A DNA stretch of 64,000 nucleotides from Fimbriimonadales bacterium (GTDB lineage: Bacteria > Armatimonadota > Fimbriimonadia > Fimbriimonadales > GBS-DC): contig AP024673.1 in the NCBI GenBank assembly GCA_025998675.1, positions 957,221-1,021,220 on the forward strand. Reading direction: 5' to 3'. A program made the translations under genes and the position numbers. Below, one piece after another: positions 43,146 through 52,495 of this stretch (the first letter of the stretch is position 1; every line of letters begins with the position of its first letter). The notes under the pieces were generated by a model, which had not been told where the DNA came from, ran no database searches, and was given only the letters and a program-made list of their open reading frames with translations.

Positions 43146-44234
43146 TCAGCCCTCCAGCACGCGCAGGTACTGCGCCGCAACATGCTCTTCCTCAAACTGC
43201 TGGAGCCACTCGTCGGGTGCAGTGGGAATGTCGCCCGCCAGTCCGCGCAGGATGGCTTTTGCCAGCGCGTCCACATCGCCCACAGGCGCCAGCGCGCCGT
43301 AGCGTCCGCCGTCGAGAATCTCACGCGGTCCGCTGGGACAGTCGGTGCTGACCACAGGGCAGCCGCATGCCATCGCCTGAATGAGCGCGTTCGGCAGCCC
43401 CTCGTACTGCGACGACAGCACGAACACGCGGGCGCGCCGCATGTAGGCGAATGGGTTCGGCTCGTAGCCGGGCATCGCGACGGCATCGGTGAGGTGAAGC
43501 GCCTCCACCAGTCGCCACAGTTCGGCGCGCAGCTCGCCCTCGCCCAGGATTAGCAGCCGCGCGGGATGGCTCTGGCGCGCCTGCGCGAAGGCACGCAACA
43601 GGGTGGGGTAGTCTTTCGCCGCGGTCAATCGCCCTACTGCCAGCACGACGGGCGGCGCGCCCGCCTCGAACCACGGGTGCTGCAGCGACTCTTCGCTCAA
43701 TTGGCGCAGCTGCGCGGTAATCACAGGGTTATAGATACAGGGAATGCGACTCGCTGGCAGTCCCGTCAGGCGGAGCAGATCGCGTTGCACGCCGTGCGAC
43801 ACGGCGACAATCGCATCCGCCCGCCGGTACAGGCGGGCAATCAGCGCGGGCACGATGCGATCTTTTGACTGTACCGCCTGTTCGAATTCACGGGTGGGGG
43901 TGCTTGCCTCGCGTACAACAATTCGTGTCGGTGTTCGCGCCAGCCGTCGCGCCAGGATCGCGACCAGATTCGGCTGGCTCAGTGTACTGAGCAGCGCGTC
44001 GGGGCGCGCACGACGCAGATAGCGAGCAAGCGGCACAACGGTGCGCAGGGCGCGGTAGGTGTTCAGGTCTACAATCCGCACTTCGGGGCAGAGTTCGCTG
44101 CGCAGCTCGCCCTCGGGCTTCATCAACACGACCTCCACCGTGTGTCCCAGCACGGCGAAGCGGTTCGCCAGCGTTACCAGCACCCGCTCCGCCCCGCCGA
44201 CCTCCAGACTCACGGTGAATAGCGCGATTTTCAT
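43146..44234 (-). CDS. GT4-family glycosyltransferase (362 aa)
   Basis: This GT-B enzyme probably transfers a sugar from a nucleotide donor to a growing surface glycan. The N-terminus has VSLEVGGAERVLVTLAN. The donor-binding part has AVGRLTAAKDYPTLLRAFA and the E-x7-E motif in SSQYEGLPNALIQAMACGCPVVST. It starts 3 nt after the methyltransferase gene. Acceptor and sugar are unknown. Confidence 0.93.
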   Translation of the reverse strand: MKIALFTVSLEVGGAERVLVTLANRFAVLGHTVEVVLMKPEGELRSELCPEVRIVDLNTYRALRTVVPLARYLRRARPDALLSTLSQPNLVAILARRLARTPTRIVVREASTPTREFEQAVQSKDRIVPALIARLYRRADAIVAVSHGVQRDLLRLTGLPASRIPCIYNPVITAQLRQLSEESLQHPWFEAGAPPVVLAVGRLTAAKDYPTLLRAFAQARQSHPARLLILGEGELRAELWRLVEALHLTDAVAMPGYEPNPFAYMRRARVFVLSSQYEGLPNALIQAMACGCPVVSTDCPSGPREILDGGRYGALAPVGDVDALAKAILRGLAGDIPTAPDEWLQQFEEEHVAAQYLRVLEG

Positions 44235-44237
44235 CCC

Positions 44238-45245
44238 TCAGACCCGTACCGCGATTACCCGAAACGAGTTCGCCCAGCGGATAGTGAGCGGGGTCAACGC
44301 CATCAGCGCGCGGTTCGCAAGGCGCACCAGCGGATTGCCCCGCGCGCCGCCGAAGTAGGCATAGGCGCGCGCCCGAAAGCCGTAGCCCTCAATCTGGCGC
44401 GCCAGCTCGAACGGGTCAAACAGACGCTCAATCACCGCTCCAGAGTACGGATTTACAGGGCATGCCTCGCCTGTGAAGATAGAATTCGGCGTCTCGCCTG
44501 TAGCGCGGTAGCGGCGCACGGCGTCCAGAATGGCGGGCTGGGTCATCCCACTGGTACGCCGCGCCAATTCCGCAACCTGCTCATGGCTCAGGTCGGGGGC
44601 GCACTCTCGAATAATTGCCTCGCGCGCTTCGCGGTACGACTGCCGGACTGTATGCCCTTCGTAATCCCCAGCGGGTCCATTCTCAAAACGCTCCCAAATC
44701 TGGCGTGTTTTATGCGCCAGTTGCGGATTCGCGCCGTTGTTGCCGTCCGCGATAATCAGCACGCCGCCCACCCGCAGCCATTCCGCCGCGCGCTCCAGAA
44801 ACCGCTCGACGCTGGGATAGTGTGAAATCGCCTCGTTGGAGAGGAGCATATCGAACGCGCCCTGCGGATAGTCCACCTCTTCAAGTCCCGCCTGCCTCAC
44901 CTGCAGGTTTTTCAGCGAATGCTCGGCGATAAGCCGCTGCAGCACCTGCAGGCGGTCGGCGTAGGGGTCGAAGCCGTGCGCTTCCGCGACGCCCATCAGG
45001 TGCAGAATCGCCAGTTGCAGCCCCAGCCCGCAGCCGACATCCAGCACGCGCTTGCCCGTCGGGTCAAATCGCGCCAGCGCGCACAGGTCGTACACGAAGC
45101 GTGTATATTCCTGACACCCCTCCAGCGTGTTCAGGCGCGGATAGTACCCCAGCAGCTCGCGGGCATGGTCATGATGCGCGTTATCGTGCAGGATTGGCTG
45201 GTACAGCGCGTATACCTGCCGGGCGACGGACGCATAGTCTGGCAT
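44238..45245 (-). CDS. SAM-dependent methyltransferase, class I (335 aa)
   Basis: Motif I is VLDVGCGLGLQLAIL, followed by the acidic loop AHGFDPYADRL and the motif around FDMLLSNEAISHYP. A C-terminal extension of about 130 residues is unusual and may bind the substrate. As first gene of the operon with a glycosyltransferase and a CapA-like protein it probably modifies a sugar or lipid. The ATG lies 6 nt after TAGAAT. Confidence 0.88.
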   Translation of the reverse strand: MPDYASVARQVYALYQPILHDNAHHDHARELLGYYPRLNTLEGCQEYTRFVYDLCALARFDPTGKRVLDVGCGLGLQLAILHLMGVAEAHGFDPYADRLQVLQRLIAEHSLKNLQVRQAGLEEVDYPQGAFDMLLSNEAISHYPSVERFLERAAEWLRVGGVLIIADGNNGANPQLAHKTRQIWERFENGPAGDYEGHTVRQSYREAREAIIRECAPDLSHEQVAELARRTSGMTQPAILDAVRRYRATGETPNSIFTGEACPVNPYSGAVIERLFDPFELARQIEGYGFRARAYAYFGGARGNPLVRLANRALMALTPLTIRWANSFRVIAVRV

Positions 45246-45251
45246 AGCCCA

Positions 45252-45257
45252 ATTCTA
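45252..45257 (-). promoter_or_regulatory. Predicted -10 box (GGTAGAAT), leaderless type
   Basis: TAGAAT on the minus strand, 6 nt before the methyltransferase ATG; the divergent box at 45270-45275 lies only 12 nt away. Confidence 0.5.
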
Positions 45258-45269
45258 CCGCAGGCAGGG

Positions 45270-45275
45270 TACACT
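45270..45275 (+). promoter_or_regulatory. Predicted -10 box (GGGTACACT), leaderless type
   Basis: TACACT ends 6 nt before the nicotinamidase ATG. The whole intergenic region is 36 nt, so any -35 region would lie in the opposite gene. Confidence 0.55.
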
Positions 45276-45281
45276 CAGGAT

Positions 45282-45875
45282 ATGTATCCGACGGCGCTGC
45301 TGATTGTCGATGTGCAGAACGATTTCTGTCCGGGGGGCGCGCTGGCGGTGTCGGACGGCGATCAGGTGATTGCGCCGCTGAACCGCGCCGCGCAGACGAT
45401 TGTCCAGCGGGGCGGGCTGGTGGTCGCCTCGCGCGACTGGCATCCGCCCACCACGCGCCACTTCCAGCAATACGGCGGCCAATGGCCCGTGCATTGTGTG
45501 CAGGGGACGCTCGGCGCGGCGTTCCACCCTGATTTGCGACTGCCCGACGGCGCGGTGATTGTCTCGAAGGGCACGGGCGCGGAAGACGACGGCTACTCGG
45601 CGTTTGAAGGGCGCACGGACGACGGCAGCACGCTGGACGAGACACTGCGGGCGCACGGCGTGCGTCGCCTGCTGGTGGGCGGGCTGGCGACCGACTACTG
45701 CGTGCGAGCGTCTGTGCTGGACGCGCTCAAACACGGCTACGAAGTGGTGGTGCTGACCGACGCGATTCGCGGGGTGAACCTGCAGCCCGACGACAGCGCA
45801 CGCGCCCTGCAGGAGATGCAGACGCACGGCGCACGCCTACTCGCCACCGACGAAGCGCTACGGGACGATAATTAG
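45282..45875 (+). CDS. pncA: Nicotinamidase, PncA-like (197 aa)
   Basis: Predicted hydrolysis of nicotinamide to nicotinate for NAD recycling. The catalytic triad of the isochorismatase fold is visible: Asp10 in IVDVQNDF, Lys96 in IVSKGTG, Cys140 in GLATDYCV. Metal ligands fit Asp52/His54 (SRDWHPP) and His71. The ATG at 45282 is chosen because it begins the fold and lies 6 nt after TACACT. The last 18 nt overlap the convergent disulfide oxidoreductase gene. Confidence 0.93.
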   Translation: MYPTALLIVDVQNDFCPGGALAVSDGDQVIAPLNRAAQTIVQRGGLVVASRDWHPPTTRHFQQYGGQWPVHCVQGTLGAAFHPDLRLPDGAVIVSKGTGAEDDGYSAFEGRTDDGSTLDETLRAHGVRRLLVGGLATDYCVRASVLDALKHGYEVVVLTDAIRGVNLQPDDSARALQEMQTHGARLLATDEALRDDN

Positions 45876-46529
45876 CCCGCTGCTGGACGCCCCACGCAGC
45901 ACCTGCTGCACAAACGCCGGCTCAGGCAGCGCGCCCTCGAAGCTGTGGCGGTCGTTGACCACCGTCTTCGGCACTGCCATCACGCCGTACTGGTTCGCCA
46001 GCTCAGGGAATTCCTCGCTGCTGACGCCCTCAGCGGTAATCAGGTCGCTCGCCATCGCCAGTTTGTGCGCCATCCGCACCGCCGCAGGGCAGTAGGGACA
46101 CCCGTAGGTGACGAACACCCGAATATGCACCGGGTGGCGCAGGTTCGCCAGCATCAAGCGGCTGTCGGGCGAGAGAGCAGGATCGCCCCTGCCGACATCC
46201 TCAATCGCGCCAATCAGCGACGCGAATTCAAAGCCTGCAGGCACGCCCAGATAGCGAATGCCATAGTCCTTCTCTTCGGTGCGCACCACAATCGCGGGCG
46301 CGAGCGTGACGCCGTAAGCCTGCGCGACGGTCGGCTCCGCCTCCAGCGCGTGTTGCTCCAGCGTCAGCTTGCCGCCGCTCACGCTCACCAGCTCCTGCAT
46401 CAGTTGCGAGACCAGCTCGCTGGTCTCCGGCTGCTGGCTGGTGGTGAACACGACCAGCTTCACCGGGTTCGGCAGCGCACTCAGCCGCTGCTGCAACGCC
46501 AGTCGATCCTTCTCTTGAATGATAGTCAT
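45858..46529 (-). CDS. Protein disulfide oxidoreductase, tandem thioredoxin folds (223 aa)
   Basis: Two thioredoxin-like folds lie in tandem. The first (about 1-115) lacks a CxxC (TTSQQPE takes its place). The second has the active pair Cys144/Cys147 in GCPYC. The cis-proline lies in MAVPKTVV. This is the arrangement of the glutaredoxin-like protein disulfide oxidoreductases common in thermophiles, which form or exchange disulfides in the cytoplasm. AGGAGA lies before the ATG. It overlaps pncA tail to tail. Confidence 0.9.
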   Translation of the reverse strand: MTIIQEKDRLALQQRLSALPNPVKLVVFTTSQQPETSELVSQLMQELVSVSGGKLTLEQHALEAEPTVAQAYGVTLAPAIVVRTEEKDYGIRYLGVPAGFEFASLIGAIEDVGRGDPALSPDSRLMLANLRHPVHIRVFVTYGCPYCPAAVRMAHKLAMASDLITAEGVSSEEFPELANQYGVMAVPKTVVNDRHSFEGALPEPAFVQQVLRGASSSGLIIVP

Positions 46530-46602
46530 CGTTGTCTCCTCAGATGCGCTTCACAGGGATTCTTCCATCCTGTAAGAGGCATCTCCGGGGCGGATGGATT
46601 CA

Positions 46603-47370
46603 TCACCCAACACGACAGCGTTCAAAAGCGTCGCGCAGCGCGGCAATCGGGTCGCCCTTCGGCACGAACTCCTGCCCAATCCAGCCCGAGTAGCCCGTCT
46701 CCTTGATGGCGCGCATAATCGCAGGGTAGTGTAGCTCCTGCGAGTCGTCGATTTCGTTGCGTCCGGGGTTGCCCGCCGTGTGATAGTGCGCAATCTTGTC
46801 GTGATGGGCGCGGATGGTGCGGATGATGTCGCCCTCCATAATCTGCGCATGGTAGATGTCGTACAGTATCCTCACGCGCGGCGAGTTGACCAGCTCCACC
46901 ACGCGCACGCCCCATGACATACGGTCAAACTGGTAATCGCGATGGTCAACTTTGCTGTTGAGAATCTCCAGCGCGAGTGTAATCCCCTTCTGCTCGGCGT
47001 AGGGCGCGACGCGCTTGAGGCAGGCGACGGTGTGTTCGATGCCCTCCTCGTCGGGGCGTCCGCGCCGATTGCCTGAGAAACAAATCAGCAGGGGGATTTC
47101 GTACTTGACCGCCTTGTCGATGGTCGCTTTGAGTTCGTCCTCGATACGGCTGTGGTTGCGCGGGTCGTTCATGCCGTTTTCAATCGTGCCGTGCCCGCCG
47201 TGCGTCACAATCTGCATGCCCGCCTCCTTCACGGCGTCCCACATCGGCTCTGGAACCAGCTCGAAGCCTTCGTAGCCGACGCGTTTGGCTTCGGCAATCA
47301 GTCGCTTCGGCTCGACGCGCCCCTGAAAACACCACCAGCAGATGTCCTGTCGCATCCGTCCACCTCGCAT
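46603..47370 (-). CDS. Sugar-phosphate isomerase/epimerase, hydroxypyruvate isomerase-like (255 aa)
   Basis: This is an AP-endonuclease-type TIM barrel. Metal-ligand Glu and Asp/His appear in [38 protein letters not shown] and WIGQEFVP. These match hydroxypyruvate isomerases (EILN, YHxQ, HxxxxPGRxE, ExxP). Two starts are possible: the ATG at 47370, exactly 6 nt after TATACT, as in other leaderless genes, or the ATG at 47355, which has GAGGTGG upstream. The first is given. Confidence 0.87.
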   Translation of the reverse strand: MRGGRMRQDICWWCFQGRVEPKRLIAEAKRVGYEGFELVPEPMWDAVKEAGMQIVTHGGHGTIENGMNDPRNHSRIEDELKATIDKAVKYEIPLLICFSGNRRGRPDEEGIEHTVACLKRVAPYAEQKGITLALEILNSKVDHRDYQFDRMSWGVRVVELVNSPRVRILYDIYHAQIMEGDIIRTIRAHHDKIAHYHTAGNPGRNEIDDSQELHYPAIMRAIKETGYSGWIGQEFVPKGDPIAALRDAFERCRVG

Positions 47371-47376
47371 GGCAGG

Positions 47377-47382
47377 AGTATA
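47377..47382 (-). promoter_or_regulatory. Predicted -10 box (GGTATACT), leaderless type
   Basis: TATACT on the minus strand 6 nt before the ATG at 47370; divergent from the rplS box 22 nt away. Confidence 0.55.
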
Positions 47383-47404
47383 CCTGCGCCGTGGGCGATT
47401 GGGG

Positions 47405-47410
47405 TATACT
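47405..47410 (+). promoter_or_regulatory. Predicted -10 box (GGGGTATACT) of rplS-lepB
   Basis: TATACT, 62 nt before rplS. The leader has no strong structure that I can see, and a GAGGTG lies before the start codon. Confidence 0.5.
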
Positions 47411-47472
47411 TTGCCTTCGCGCGTGGGGTATCCTATAGCGCGGTTGAGACACGCAAAAAGCGAGGTGCTACG

Positions 47473-47826
47473 ATGAATCACACCGTTTTGCAGGAAGTGG
47501 AGCAGCCCTATCTGAAGCAGGATGTGCCGGAGTTTCGTCCGGGCGACACCGTGCGCGTGCATGTGCGCGTGGTGGAGGGCGGCAAGGAGCGAATCCAGAT
47601 TTTCGAGGGCGTGGTGATTGCCCGCAAGCATCGCGGCATCGCCGACACGATTACCGTGCGCAAGGTCTCGTATGGCGTCGGTGTGGAGCGTACCTTCCCG
47701 ATTCACTCGCCGATGGTCGCCAAGCTGGAAGTCGTGCGCAAGGGCAAGGTGCGCCGGGCGAAGCTGTATTACCTGCGCAACCTGTCGGGCAAGGCGGCGC
47801 GCCTGAAAGAGGATATGAGCCGCTGA
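47473..47826 (+). CDS. rplS: Ribosomal protein L19 (117 aa)
   Basis: L19 lies at the subunit interface of the ribosome. The family signature is clear: [30 protein letters not shown], then [15 protein letters not shown] and [20 protein letters not shown]. The start at 47473 fits the family length; an open frame upstream lies in the opposite gene. The stop codon overlaps lepB by one base (TGATG). Confidence 0.98.
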   Translation: MNHTVLQEVEQPYLKQDVPEFRPGDTVRVHVRVVEGGKERIQIFEGVVIARKHRGIADTITVRKVSYGVGVERTFPIHSPMVAKLEVVRKGKVRRAKLYYLRNLSGKAARLKEDMSR

Positions 47827-48641
47827 TGGAGCCGTTCACGCCCCCTTCAGGTCCGCTGACATGGATTGAAACGCTGGCGCGGCTGCCCATCGTGACGGTC
47901 GTGCTGGCGATGGCGGTCTGCACGGTCGTGCGACTGGCAATCACGCCGATGCAGAACCGCCCCGCCCGATTCCTCAATAACCTGCTGGACGCCATCGTCT
48001 ATGCGGGGATTCTGGTCTACCTCATCATTCGCCCCTACATCGCGCAGCCATTCTACATCCCTTCGGAGTCGATGGTGCCCACACTGAAGGTCGGCGATGT
48101 GGTGATGGTGGGCAAATACAGCTATCGCTTCAGCGAGCCGAAGCGGTTCGATATTGTGGTGTTCCGCGCGCCCGACTGGGCGTTGAACCCCTGGCAGACG
48201 CCGGGCAAAACGGACTTCGTGAAGCGGCTGGTCGGCATACCAGGCGACATTATCGAGGTCAAGGCGGGCGAGGGGCTGTACCTGAACGGCAAACTGCTCA
48301 AGGAGCCGTACCTGAACGGCGTCCCGCAATACTCCATGAAGATTATCAACGGCTGGGTGTACGAATACAACGACTTCGGCGACATCTGGAAAGGCGGCGA
48401 GAACACCATGCGCCAGCCCGTCTTTGACGAACAGGAACGCCAGATGGTGTTGCGCACGCCCTCGCAACCCATCCCGCCCGGCAAGTACCTGATGCTGGGC
48501 GACAACCGCAACAACAGCAGCGACGGGCATCACTGGGGCTTGCTGGACGCCAAGCGCGTGGTGGGCAAGGCGCTGTTCGTGTTCTGGCCGCTCAATCGGA
48601 TTGGTCCCGCGAATCGGGGCGAGTTGCCCAGAGTGGATTAG
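47826..48641 (+). CDS. lepB: Signal peptidase I (271 aa)
   Basis: This membrane protease removes signal peptides of exported proteins. Two N-terminal helices (about 20-40 and 52-70) are followed by the nucleophile Ser82 (FYIPSESMVPTL) and the general base Lys133 (DFVKRLVGIPGD). The box GDNRNNSSDGHHWG marks the end of the catalytic domain. It is translationally coupled to rplS. A second, shorter signal peptidase is encoded at 61113-61574. Confidence 0.96.
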   Translation: MEPFTPPSGPLTWIETLARLPIVTVVLAMAVCTVVRLAITPMQNRPARFLNNLLDAIVYAGILVYLIIRPYIAQPFYIPSESMVPTLKVGDVVMVGKYSYRFSEPKRFDIVVFRAPDWALNPWQTPGKTDFVKRLVGIPGDIIEVKAGEGLYLNGKLLKEPYLNGVPQYSMKIINGWVYEYNDFGDIWKGGENTMRQPVFDEQERQMVLRTPSQPIPPGKYLMLGDNRNNSSDGHHWGLLDAKRVVGKALFVFWPLNRIGPANRGELPRVD

Positions 48642-49654
48642 CCGACCGTGTTCTGCGGGCGTCCCTCCAGAAACGCCTTCAGGTTCTCCAGCGTGGTGTC
48701 CAGAATGCGCTGCACGGCTTCCTGACTGTTGAAGGCGATATGCGGCGTGAAGACGACATTCTCGCGTCGCAGCAGCAGGTGCGCCTGCACGACCTGCTTG
48801 AGCGTCTGCTCGGCGAGGGGCATCTTGAGCAGCGCGCTCTCTTCCGTGATAAACTCTTCGCCCTCGATGACATCCAGCCCTGCGCCCGCCAGAATGCCCT
48901 CTTCTAACGCCCAGAGCAGCGCCTCAGTGTCCACCACACTGCCGCGCGCGGTGTTAATCAGCAGCGCGCCGCGCTTCATCTTGCTCAGCGTCTCGCGATT
49001 GATCAGATGGCGCGTTTCGGGCAGCGCGGGCACATGGAGCGACACGATGTCCGACTCGGCAAGCAGCGTGTCGAGGTCGGTGTAGGCGAAGCCCAGCACC
49101 TCCGCCAGCAGGGAGTGTGGGCGCAGGTCGTATGCCAGCGCGCGCATGCCGAACCCGCGCGCGATGCGAATCACATGCAGCCCGATATTGCCCGCGCCGA
49201 TTACGCCCAGCGTCTTGCCGTACAGGTCGAACCCGCGCAGCGCGCGCATGTGATACTCGCCGCGCAGTCCCTGAAAATACGCCGCGTGCAACTTGCGCGA
49301 GAGCGAGAGTATCAGTGCGAAGGTGTGTTCCGCGACGGTGTTCTCGCCGTAGTGAGGCACATTGCACACGGTAATCCCGCGCGCCCGACACGCCTGCAGG
49401 TCGATGTGGTCGTAGCCCGTGGACATGGTGAGGATCAGGCGCAGGTTCGGCAGGGCTTCGATGAGCGCGCCGCTCACCTTCGTCCAGATGAACACCACAA
49501 TCGCCTCGTGGTCAGCGTACTGCGCGGCGGAGTCGGGGGTCAGGTGGTCGCGGAAGAAGTCTGCCTGCACCTGCGCGGCGATGCCCAGCCGCTGCAGACC
49601 TGCCTGCAGGTAGTCGGGCTGCCATGGCTCCAGATCGAAAAACGCGACTCGCAT
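48638..49654 (-). CDS. D-isomer 2-hydroxyacid dehydrogenase, D-lactate dehydrogenase-like (338 aa)
   Basis: This NAD-dependent enzyme would reduce a 2-oxoacid such as pyruvate to a D-2-hydroxyacid. The NAD-binding motif is GVIGAGNIGLHV. Catalytic Arg lies in NTARGSVVD, Glu in DVIEGEE, and His in FTPHIAFNSQEA. The insertion with AEQTLKQVVQAHLLLRRENV is typical of the D-lactate dehydrogenase branch. I start it at 49654, 4 nt after the upstream gene's stop. The last 4 nt overlap lepB. Confidence 0.9.
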   Translation of the reverse strand: MRVAFFDLEPWQPDYLQAGLQRLGIAAQVQADFFRDHLTPDSAAQYADHEAIVVFIWTKVSGALIEALPNLRLILTMSTGYDHIDLQACRARGITVCNVPHYGENTVAEHTFALILSLSRKLHAAYFQGLRGEYHMRALRGFDLYGKTLGVIGAGNIGLHVIRIARGFGMRALAYDLRPHSLLAEVLGFAYTDLDTLLAESDIVSLHVPALPETRHLINRETLSKMKRGALLINTARGSVVDTEALLWALEEGILAGAGLDVIEGEEFITEESALLKMPLAEQTLKQVVQAHLLLRRENVVFTPHIAFNSQEAVQRILDTTLENLKAFLEGRPQNTVG

Positions 49655-49658
49655 GGCG

Positions 49659-50147
49659 TTAGCGCAGGGCGACCTCCACGACGCCGTCGCGGGCGCGACA
49701 CACGCCAATCAACTGCGCGCTCCCGACGATGTAGGTCTCGTAGATATGCACACGCACTTCGCGTCCCAGCGCGCGTGTCGCTTCCTCGTAGCCCAGTCGC
49801 GCGGCGCGCGCTGTGTACCAGCGGGGCAACGCGGCGGCGGCGTTCAGGCGCAACGCCAGCGCGCCTTCATCTGTACGAATCACTTTGAAACGCAGCGGCG
49901 CGTCCTGCTCGCGATACCGACGGGTCAGCAGCTCCGCTAAAGACGCCAGTTTCGCCTCGTCGGTTGGCTGGCGTTGCGCTTCGTGGCGAATCTCAGGCAG
50001 GTAGCGGCTCCAGACAGGCTCGTCGAAGACCATACTCTCGTGCATGGCATCCTCGCTGCGTCGCTGCTCCACACGCGCCCAGCTGAGCAGTCCCACAGCC
50101 GCCAGCAGAATCAGCAGATACGGCGCTAAGCGCCCAACTTTTCTCAT
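49659..50147 (-). CDS. Hypothetical membrane-anchored protein (162 aa)
   Basis: An N-terminal membrane helix (LAPYLLILLAAVGLLSW) is followed by a charged, Arg-rich exported domain with no family I recognise. It lies 4 nt upstream of the hydroxyacid dehydrogenase gene and is probably co-transcribed. I start at the ATG at 50147 because the TATAAT box at 50163-50168 lies upstream of it; a longer frame starting at 50183 would precede the promoter. Confidence 0.7.
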   Translation of the reverse strand: MRKVGRLAPYLLILLAAVGLLSWARVEQRRSEDAMHESMVFDEPVWSRYLPEIRHEAQRQPTDEAKLASLAELLTRRYREQDAPLRFKVIRTDEGALALRLNAAAALPRWYTARAARLGYEEATRALGREVRVHIYETYIVGSAQLIGVCRARDGVVEVALR

Positions 50148-50162
50148 CGCGCCACCCAGCCT

Positions 50163-50168
50163 ATTATA
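50163..50168 (-). promoter_or_regulatory. Predicted -10 box TATAAT
   Basis: Minus-strand TATAAT 15 nt before the ATG at 50147, giving a leader of about 8 nt with GGGTGG. Confidence 0.5.
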
Positions 50169-50252
50169 CACCACCTGACCCAATCTGGAACGCCGCGCCG
50201 TGAAGAAACCCTTGCGCAGAATCGGGCGTCTACTGAATATGGAGGTTTCCCC

Positions 50253-52418
50253 ATGCGGGTCTGCGTTTCGGTGGTGGGCTTAATGGCGGCGTTCGCGCTC
50301 GCTGCTGGGCAAACGGTAGAGTTTCCTGTCGGCTACTACTTCTACGAGGAAATCGCGCAGAGGATGTCTGTCGGCGGCAGGCGCGTGGCGTGCGCCCCAG
50401 AACTGAGCGATTCGGTCGCGCTGCTGCGCCTGAAACCCCGCGAGTGGCGTCAGGCGCGTCAAATCCTCGAAAACACGCTTGAGGTACGCTTCCGCGAAAT
50501 TGGTGGCAATCGGTGGGTGATTGAACGCCCGCCCGCGCTTGTGAAACAGGAGCAACGACTGCGCCGTTCCCTCGCGCGCGCCGTCGAGGACTCAATCCGC
50601 CAGAATCGAGCGCTGCAACAGCGGATGTGGAGTCCCGAAGCGCCCATCGAGCAGGTACTCGAAGAAGCGTCCGCGCGCGGCTCGCAAGCGGTCTACTACC
50701 CGACCACCCCCGCGCAGGAGCGGCGCTATCGGCTGCTGCTGGCGGATCAAATCGCTCTGTTGCGCGAGGCGTCGCTGGAAGGACTGATGCTGGAGTGGCG
50801 CGGGATCAGGCGCTTTGAACGCGCGATTGTCGCCGAATTCGGTCGGATACAGACCGCTGTACCTACCGCAAACAATTCGCAACCGCCCCCCGACGACTCA
50901 CGCCAGCCGTTCGCGTCCCAGCAGCAGGCGATCGAGCGGTTCCTCGCGAAGCATTCTCTGCGCGACTTTCGGATACACCCCGCGATTGAGCGTCTTGCCA
51001 TTCAGCATGCGCGTATGGAGCAAGCGGAGTGGTCCGAGCGCTACGGCGACCTCTGGTTCGAGGACTACGCACATCGCCGGGTGTGGGCAACCTACTCCCT
51101 GTGCGGTTTGGTATGCAGCGCGCTCATCCGCTACATCCCTGATGCGCTGCTTCAGCGCCTGCAGCCGCCGCTGGACACACTGCAGGCAATCGAGCAGGGG
51201 TTGGTCGCGCGGGTCTACGAACTGGATGTCGACGCCGAGTGGCTGGCGTTCTGGCTGGACGATCTGGAAGGCGCACAAATCCCGCTTCTCCCGCCTCCTA
51301 CCCTGCGCGTGCGGACGCTGGTCCTCGCGCAGTGGGACGGGACTCAACTCAGCTACCATATGCTCCTGCTGCAACTGGAGTCGACGGACACCTTTCGGAA
51401 ATGGATACAGCTGGATTCGGGCGATGTGCTGTCCTACGACGCGCTGGCGCGCCTGTTGCGCGACGAGTCGCCTGCGCTGGAGCAAGCGCTCCATCAGGCG
51501 CGTCGGCGGCACGAACAGCTCCTCAACGAGCCAGTCTGGGCGCAGTTGTCATCGGACTTGGAAAAATTCGGCGTCCCCTTCTACGAGCAGCTCTACCAGT
51601 GGGCGAAGCGACACGATCAGGAACTCGCGACGGAGCTTATTCTCCGATGGTACGCATCCAGCAGTCTGTGGGGCAGGTTGGCGGACGGCACGATGCCGCT
51701 GCGCATGGCGCTTCAGAGCGGCGCGGCGCGCGCCCAGACCCTGCTGGATCGCTATGAGACGGTATGGACGCTACGCAATTTCGCCGCGTTCATCCATCGG
51801 GCGCAGCGGGTTCCCGTCGCGGCGCTGCATCGGTTGGCGCATTCAGAGGGCAGTCTGGCGGAGTCGCAGCGTTTCTACCTTGCGATAGACGGATGGCAGG
51901 CGGCGCAGTTGCACTCCTTCACGAAGTTCCGCCTCTATCGTGAGGGACAACCTCGCAAACAGCTTGATTGCTCAACGCGCGTGAGCGGCGAAAGCGTCGA
52001 CCTGTGGCTGATGGCGCGTCTCTGGGAGCTGCTCTCCGAGACGCAACGAGAGCAGCTGTTGTCGCCGCCAGAATCTTTCTCGGATGTTGCGCCCGCGGTC
52101 CCGCTCCGCCAGCTGCCCGCGCACACGCAACGGGGGCTGGGCGAGCTGATAGAGCAGTGGGCGATGATACAGCTGTGGCGCGCGCGCGACAATCCCATCT
52201 GGCTTGGTCCAGAACCGATGTGCTACGATCTGCTAAGCGGCAGGCTATCCTTCGAACAACTTATCGAAGGATTAGCGCTGATACGCGGCGGGTACGGTTC
52301 ACCCGAACGCCTGACGCTGGTCTACAATCCTCCGGGCTACCTGAAGCCGCGTGGCGTCAGGCTGCTCTCCATCGGGCTGCCCCGCGAGCGCTTGTCGCCG
52401 CCGTCGGATCGGCAGTGA
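50253..52418 (+). CDS. Secreted protein of unknown family with STN-like N-terminus, paralogue 1 (721 aa)
   Basis: A signal peptide (RVCVSVVGLMAAFALAAG) is followed by a section of about 80 residues that resembles the short N-terminal (STN) domain of secretins and TonB receptors: YFYEEIAQRMS, then PELSDSVALLRLKP, then ENTLEVRFREIG. The rest is helical, rich in Arg, Leu and Gln, with no recognised motif. The next gene encodes a full-length paralogue, sharing for example DRYETVWTLRNFAAF. GGAGG lies before the ATG. No cysteine pattern or membrane segment suggests an anchoring mode. Confidence 0.8.
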   Translation: MRVCVSVVGLMAAFALAAGQTVEFPVGYYFYEEIAQRMSVGGRRVACAPELSDSVALLRLKPREWRQARQILENTLEVRFREIGGNRWVIERPPALVKQEQRLRRSLARAVEDSIRQNRALQQRMWSPEAPIEQVLEEASARGSQAVYYPTTPAQERRYRLLLADQIALLREASLEGLMLEWRGIRRFERAIVAEFGRIQTAVPTANNSQPPPDDSRQPFASQQQAIERFLAKHSLRDFRIHPAIERLAIQHARMEQAEWSERYGDLWFEDYAHRRVWATYSLCGLVCSALIRYIPDALLQRLQPPLDTLQAIEQGLVARVYELDVDAEWLAFWLDDLEGAQIPLLPPPTLRVRTLVLAQWDGTQLSYHMLLLQLESTDTFRKWIQLDSGDVLSYDALARLLRDESPALEQALHQARRRHEQLLNEPVWAQLSSDLEKFGVPFYEQLYQWAKRHDQELATELILRWYASSSLWGRLADGTMPLRMALQSGAARAQTLLDRYETVWTLRNFAAFIHRAQRVPVAALHRLAHSEGSLAESQRFYLAIDGWQAAQLHSFTKFRLYREGQPRKQLDCSTRVSGESVDLWLMARLWELLSETQREQLLSPPESFSDVAPAVPLRQLPAHTQRGLGELIEQWAMIQLWRARDNPIWLGPEPMCYDLLSGRLSFEQLIEGLALIRGGYGSPERLTLVYNPPGYLKPRGVRLLSIGLPRERLSPPSDRQ

Positions 52419-52495
52419 ATTGCAAGCAGGAAACGCAACTCTGTGCGGCGAAACTGCTCGCAAGCCCCATGCGTCCAACGCATCAGGAGGGCGGT